DNA of 64,000 nt, taken from contig NZ_JAAKZG010000003.1 in assembly GCF_011045115.1 (NCBI RefSeq), positions 558,001-622,000 of the forward strand, written 5' to 3'. Of the stretch, positions 60,097-64,000 are shown in pieces (the first letter of the stretch is position 1; each line of letters begins with the position of its first letter). The notes under the pieces were generated by a model that was not told the DNA's origin, ran no database searches, and saw only the letters and a list, made by a program, of their open reading frames with translations. This stretch comes from Mesorhizobium zhangyense (lineage in GTDB: Bacteria > Pseudomonadota > Alphaproteobacteria > Rhizobiales > Rhizobiaceae). The translations under genes and the position numbers were made by a program.

Positions 60097-60726
60097 TCAG
60101 GCGCTCAACCGCCGAAGTTTCTCGGCCGGCATGATCGGATAGACCTCGCCGCCGGAGCGCACCGCAAACATCAGCTCGCCGCCGATCTCGATTTCCTCGC
60201 CATGCTCGACCAGTTCATACATCACCGGCCGCGCCACCAGCGCCTCCAGCCTTCCGCGCACCAGCACATAGGGTTTTAGCCCGCCGGTCTCGTCCTCGTC
60301 GACGAAGCGCATCGAATGTTCCGGCCCTGCCTCGACGACATCGCCGACATTGGTGCGGAAGGTGATGACCTGCTCGTCACCCTTGCCCGAGACATTCATC
60401 TCGACGGCCACGAACGGCGCATCGACCACCCTGATGCCGACCTTTTCCACCGGCGTGACCAGATAGGTCTTGCCGTCCGCATCCTTGCGCAGCACCGTCG
60501 AGAACAGCTGCACTAGCGGCATGCGCCCGATCGGCGTGCCGAGATAGAACCACGTTCCGTCCGGCCGGATCTCCATGTCGAGATCGCCGCAGAAGTCGGG
60601 ATTCCAGCGTTCGACCGGCGGCAGACCCTTGCCTGCACGGGCCGCACGTGAGATCAGCGCCGACAGTCCGGCGGTGTCTCCGGCCTCGGTCAGACTCTGT
60701 TCACGATGCTCTTCGACTTTGGTCAT
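60097..60726 (-). CDS. DUF1285 protein
   Basis: A 209-residue protein of the DUF1285 family with no signal peptide. Family blocks are PPVERWNPDFCGDLDMEIRP, DGTWFYLGTPIGRMPLVQLF and FVAVEMNVSGKG. The family has a beta-rich fold of unknown function and is usually near NUDIX and cca genes, as here. The ATG at 60726 is used; a GTG two codons earlier is possible. It is the first gene of the operon and divergent from moxR. Confidence 0.9.
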   Translation of the reverse strand: MTKVEEHREQSLTEAGDTAGLSALISRAARAGKGLPPVERWNPDFCGDLDMEIRPDGTWFYLGTPIGRMPLVQLFSTVLRKDADGKTYLVTPVEKVGIRVVDAPFVAVEMNVSGKGDEQVITFRTNVGDVVEAGPEHSMRFVDEDETGGLKPYVLVRGRLEALVARPVMYELVEHGEEIEIGGELMFAVRSGGEVYPIMPAEKLRRLSA

Positions 60727-60864
60727 GGTCACGAAATAGTCACTGTTGTTCCGCTTGTCAGCCTAGATGAGTGATTTAAGTTCATTCAATAGCACCATAG
60801 GCGTGCGAATCGCGGCACTGGACGTTGCCGGCCGACGTTCCAGACAAACGAGGATCGAAGCGGC

Positions 60865-61869
60865 ATGAGCATAATCGTCAAGGACCCATCGATCGGCGAA
60901 AAGGAAATGGTGGCGCAGGCCGAGACGGCTCTGGCCGACATTTCCAAGGTCCGCGACGGCGTCGGCAAGGTCATTTTCGGCCAGGAAAGCGTCGTCGAGC
61001 GCACGCTCGTCGCCCTTCTGGCCGGCGGCCACGCGCTTCTCGTCGGCGTTCCCGGCCTTGCCAAGACCAAGCTGGTCGAGACGCTGGGCATCGTGCTCGG
61101 CATGGATGCGCGCCGCGTCCAGTTCACGCCGGACCTGATGCCGTCCGACATTCTCGGCTCCGAGGTGATGGAGCAGGACGAAGCGGGAAAACGCTCCTTC
61201 CGCTTCATTCCCGGCCCGATCTTCGCGCAATTGCTGATGGCCGACGAAATCAACCGTGCCTCGCCGCGCACCCAGTCGGCGCTGCTGCAGTCGATGCAGG
61301 AATACCACGTCACAATCGCCGGCGCGCGCCACGACCTGCCCGCCCCCTTCCACGTTCTGGCGACCCAGAACCCGCTGGAGCAGGAAGGCACCTATCCCCT
61401 GCCGGAAGCCCAGCTCGACCGCTTCCTGATGCAGATCGACATTCTCTACCCGGACATCGAAGCAGAGCGCCGCATCCTCCTCGAAACCACAGGTGTCGAG
61501 GACGCAAAGGCGGCGAACGTGCTGACGCCGGCGCGGCTTCAGGAAATCCAGCAACTCATCCGCCGCATGCCGGTGCCCGAGAGCGTAGTCGAAGCGATCC
61601 TCGATCTCGTCCGCTCCGCCCGTCCGGGTCAGGGCAATGCCGAGACCGACAAGCATGTCGCCTGGGGCCCCGGCCCCCGCGCCAGCCAGGCGCTGACGCT
61701 CTGCGCCCGTGCCCGCGCGCTCTATGAAGGACGCCTTGCCCCCTCCATCGACGACGTCAAGGCATTGGCCGAACCCGTATTGCAGCACCGCATGGCGCTG
61801 ACATTCGCCGCCCGCGCCGAAGGCATGAGCGTGCGCGATGTCGTCGCCCGGCTGGTGAAAGGGGTCTGA
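60865..61869 (+). CDS. MoxR-family AAA+ ATPase
   Basis: A 334-residue AAA+ ATPase thought to act as a chaperone inserting metal or assembling partner complexes. Walker A is GVPGLAKTKL, Walker B LLMADEINRASPRTQSALL, sensor 1 VLATQNPLEQEGTYPLPEAQ, and the Arg-finger and sensor 2 segments follow. It heads a moxR-DUF58-BatA-like operon, which in other bacteria works with VWA-domain proteins. The name comes from methanol dehydrogenase clusters, but this copy is 44 kb from xoxF, so no link is assumed. Confidence 0.95.
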   Translation: MSIIVKDPSIGEKEMVAQAETALADISKVRDGVGKVIFGQESVVERTLVALLAGGHALLVGVPGLAKTKLVETLGIVLGMDARRVQFTPDLMPSDILGSEVMEQDEAGKRSFRFIPGPIFAQLLMADEINRASPRTQSALLQSMQEYHVTIAGARHDLPAPFHVLATQNPLEQEGTYPLPEAQLDRFLMQIDILYPDIEAERRILLETTGVEDAKAANVLTPARLQEIQQLIRRMPVPESVVEAILDLVRSARPGQGNAETDKHVAWGPGPRASQALTLCARARALYEGRLAPSIDDVKALAEPVLQHRMALTFAARAEGMSVRDVVARLVKGV

Positions 61870-62786
61870 TGGCACGCATCGGCGAGGCCTCCTCCCCGGT
61901 CGGCACGCGAGACGCCCTTGCCCGTGCAAGGATGCGCGCTTCGCTTGTGCCCGACCTGCTGATCGAGGCCCGCCGCGTCGTCAACACCGTCATCGGCGGC
62001 TGGCATGGCCGGCGCAAGCGCGGCATCGGCGAGAATTTCTGGCAGTTCCGCCCCTATGTCGACGGCGAGTCGCAATCCGCAATCGACTGGCGGCGTTCGG
62101 CACGCGACGACCACACCTATGTCCGCGACCGCGAATGGGAAGCAGCCCACACCGTCTGGCTTTGGGCCGACCCCTCGGCTTCCATGCTCTACAAATCGAC
62201 CACAGCCAGCGTTTCCAAGGAATCGCGCGCATTGGTGATCACGCTGGCGCTGGCCGAACTCCTGTCGCGCAGCGGCGAGCGCATCGCATGGCCCGGCCTC
62301 ACCGATCCATTCACGGCCCGCAACGGCGCCGAGCGCATTGCTGCGCACCTGTCCCACGCACCGGGCCTGCCCGCAAGGCCGGACCTCACCGCCATCCGCC
62401 GCTTTTCCGACATCGTTATCGCCAGCGACTTTCTTGATCCGGTCGAGGAAACCCAGGAATGGCTCGATGTGCTCGCCCGTCACGGCGTGCGCGCGCATCT
62501 GATCGAGATCGCTGACCCGGCCGAAGAGAGCTTTCCCTATGCCGGCCGCACCGAATTCACCGATCCCGAAACCGGCGACAAGCTGACCGCCGGCCGCGCC
62601 GAAATGCTGAGCGAGGACTATCAGCGCCTCTATTCGGCCCGCCGCCATGAGCTGGCCGCCTGGTGCAAGCGTCTCGGCTGGAGCTACACCGTCAACCACA
62701 CCGACCGCCTCGCCTCCGACGCGCTGGTGCGCATCCACATGGCCCTGACCGCCGATGGCGGCTACGCCTCCGGGGTCCGCGCATGA
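61869..62786 (+). CDS. DUF58 domain protein
   Basis: A 305-residue DUF58 protein, a degenerate VWA-like partner of MoxR. The diagnostic segment is GENFWQFRPYVDGESQSAID followed by WRRSARDDHTYVRDREWEAA; the later part has a VWA-like DIVIASDFLDP strand. There is no signal peptide. It begins in a TGATG overlap with moxR and overlaps the next gene by ATGA. Confidence 0.95.
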   Translation: MARIGEASSPVGTRDALARARMRASLVPDLLIEARRVVNTVIGGWHGRRKRGIGENFWQFRPYVDGESQSAIDWRRSARDDHTYVRDREWEAAHTVWLWADPSASMLYKSTTASVSKESRALVITLALAELLSRSGERIAWPGLTDPFTARNGAERIAAHLSHAPGLPARPDLTAIRRFSDIVIASDFLDPVEETQEWLDVLARHGVRAHLIEIADPAEESFPYAGRTEFTDPETGDKLTAGRAEMLSEDYQRLYSARRHELAAWCKRLGWSYTVNHTDRLASDALVRIHMALTADGGYASGVRA

Positions 62787-64000
62787 GCTGGCTCCCGCTT
62801 TCCTTCGGTTTTCCGGCCATCCTCTGGGGCCTGCTGGCGTTGCCCGTCATCTGGTGGCTGCTGCGGCTGACACCGCCGAAACCGCAGACGGAAGTGTTTC
62901 CGCCGCTGAAGATTCTCGCCCGCGTCCTGAAACGCGAGGAAACCCCGCAAAAAAGTCCATGGTGGCTGACGCTGCTGCGCCTGCTGATGGCCGCAATTGT
63001 CGTTATGGCGCTGGCCGAGCCGGTGTTCAATCCGCGCGAAAAGCTGCCGACCAACGGCAGCGCGCTGGCGCTGGTCATCGATAATGACTGGGCAAGCGCT
63101 CCCGATTGGGACCGCCGCGTCGCCACCGCCGAGCGCCTGATCGGCGACGCCAATTCGACCGGCGTGCCGGTACTGCTCGCCTTCACCGCCGAAAAGCCGA
63201 ACGCCGAGATCGGCCCCTTCGACGCCGAAGCCGCCCGCGACAAGCTGCGCGCCACCAAGCCGCGTCCGGTTCCCACCGACCGCCCGGCCGTCTATGCGCG
63301 GGTCGCTGCAGCACTTGAAGCGCTGCCCGGCGCCAGCGTCGCGATCCTTGCCGACGGGCTCGCTGCGCAGGGCGATGAAGCCGCCTTCAACACGCTGCTC
63401 GGCAAGAACCCCGCCGATGTCGTCTGGATCGTCCCGGACCGTCTCAACACGGTCGGGCTGAAGGCTGCCGAAAACCAGCTCGAAGGTTTTGCGCTGACCG
63501 CAATCCGTCCGCCCAGCGATGCCGGCCCGCGTCAGGTCACCGCCGGAGCCTTCGACGACAAGGGTCGCCGCATCGCCGATGCCGCGCTAACATTCGGCGC
63601 GGGCGAAACGACGGCAACCGGCCAGATGCAGGTGCCGTTCGAACTGCGCAACGATTTCGCAGCCATCGCCATCGACGGCGAAAACCAGGCAGGCGCCGTG
63701 CGCGTGCTGGATGAAAGCTCCAAGCGCCGCCGCGTCGGCCTGCTCTCCCAGTCCGAGGCCGATCAGGCCCAGCCACTGCTGTCGCCGCTCTACTACATCC
63801 GCCGCGCGCTTGAGCCTTTCGCCGATCTGGTCGAGCCGCGCAGCCCCGACCTTGCCGACGCCATCCCGCAGCTTCTCGACCAGAAGCCGGCGATGATCGT
63901 CATGGCCGATGTCGGCACCATCCCCGAAGCCGCGCGCCAGAAACTGATCGAATGGGTCGACAATGGCGGCACGCTGGTTCGCTTCGCCGGTTCTCGCCTC
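62783..64000 (+). CDS. BatA/DUF4159-type membrane protein, 3' truncated by window edge
   Basis: A protein of at least 406 residues that remains open at the right edge. The N-terminal BatA-like membrane anchor (FGFPAILWGLLALPVIWWLL) and a second span (WWLTLLRLLMAAIVVMALAEP) precede a VWA-like domain (ALALVIDNDWASAPDWDRR) and, near the edge, a region suggesting the DUF4159 or glutamine-amidotransferase-like part (AMIVMADVGTIPEAARQKL, LIEWVDNGGTLVRFAG). It is translationally coupled to the DUF58 gene. The full protein in related species exceeds 900 residues by my recollection. Confidence 0.9.
   Translation, partial: MSWLPLSFGFPAILWGLLALPVIWWLLRLTPPKPQTEVFPPLKILARVLKREETPQKSPWWLTLLRLLMAAIVVMALAEPVFNPREKLPTNGSALALVIDNDWASAPDWDRRVATAERLIGDANSTGVPVLLAFTAEKPNAEIGPFDAEAARDKLRATKPRPVPTDRPAVYARVAAALEALPGASVAILADGLAAQGDEAAFNTLLGKNPADVVWIVPDRLNTVGLKAAENQLEGFALTAIRPPSDAGPRQVTAGAFDDKGRRIADAALTFGAGETTATGQMQVPFELRNDFAAIAIDGENQAGAVRVLDESSKRRRVGLLSQSEADQAQPLLSPLYYIRRALEPFADLVEPRSPDLADAIPQLLDQKPAMIVMADVGTIPEAARQKLIEWVDNGGTLVRFAGSRL

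Noticed and set aside
60865-62786. moxR-DUF58 genes as part of the methanol oxidation cluster
   Set aside because: They are 44 kb away and next to a BatA-like gene; MoxR proteins are widespread outside methylotrophy.

Overview
The window looks like a chromosomal segment of an alphaproteobacterium of the order Hyphomicrobiales (Rhizobiales), probably close to Mesorhizobium/Phyllobacteriaceae. The grounds are the high GC content, the bc1-type fbc operon, the ilvE / MarR / PetR arrangement, a rhizobial-type palindromic intergenic element, and many short cotranscribed genes joined by ATGA or TGATG overlaps. No rRNA, tRNA, CRISPR array, transposase or phage gene was recognised. The species assignment is inference.

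Region 1 (1-1.8 kb) holds the end of rpe, a thioredoxin-like protein and gph. Region 2 (about 1.9-16.0 kb) is the most distinctive. It is a lanthanide-type methanol dehydrogenase island: a soluble cytochrome c, a tiny Cys-containing protein, an ABC importer (binding protein, permease, ATPase), a PQQ-associated zinc metallohydrolase, a SoxY-SoxZ fusion carrier, a small secreted Cys protein on the opposite strand, xoxF-xoxG-xoxJ, a CXXCW rhodanese-like protein and pqqABCDE. Together they could make PQQ, oxidise methanol (or another alcohol) in the periplasm, and pass electrons through cytochrome c. The SoxYZ/metallohydrolase/ABC part is the least understood and is the best candidate here for an incompletely described system. 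The 666-base region upstream of xoxF holds three copies of one 9-mer.

Region 3 (16-31 kb) is mostly housekeeping: a glyoxalase II-like enzyme, ilvE, a PetP/PetR-like regulator pair and sensor kinase, an NTF2-flavin monooxygenase fusion, a TMEM43-like membrane protein, csaA, a YbjN protein, ubiK, lgt, a MidA-like methyltransferase, pgeF, a metal-ligand-less M24 hydrolase and a lipoprotein. Region 4 (31-47.3 kb) has prs, chrA/chrB, a DEAD-box helicase, rplY-pth, ychF, corA, two MaoC proteins, apt and petABC. Three toxin-antitoxin modules are interspersed between these genes, each preceded by a palindrome. PetP/PetR homologues are known regulators of cytochrome bc1 in Rhodobacter, so regions 3 and 4 may be linked functionally.

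Region 5 (47-64 kb) contains three tandem half-size ABC exporters in one minus-strand operon, trmL, soxR with a clear SoxR box, hemF, a secreted alpha/beta hydrolase, a DUF1059 protein, and a cca / NUDIX / DUF1285 operon. Divergent from that operon is a moxR-DUF58-BatA-like operon that runs off the right edge.
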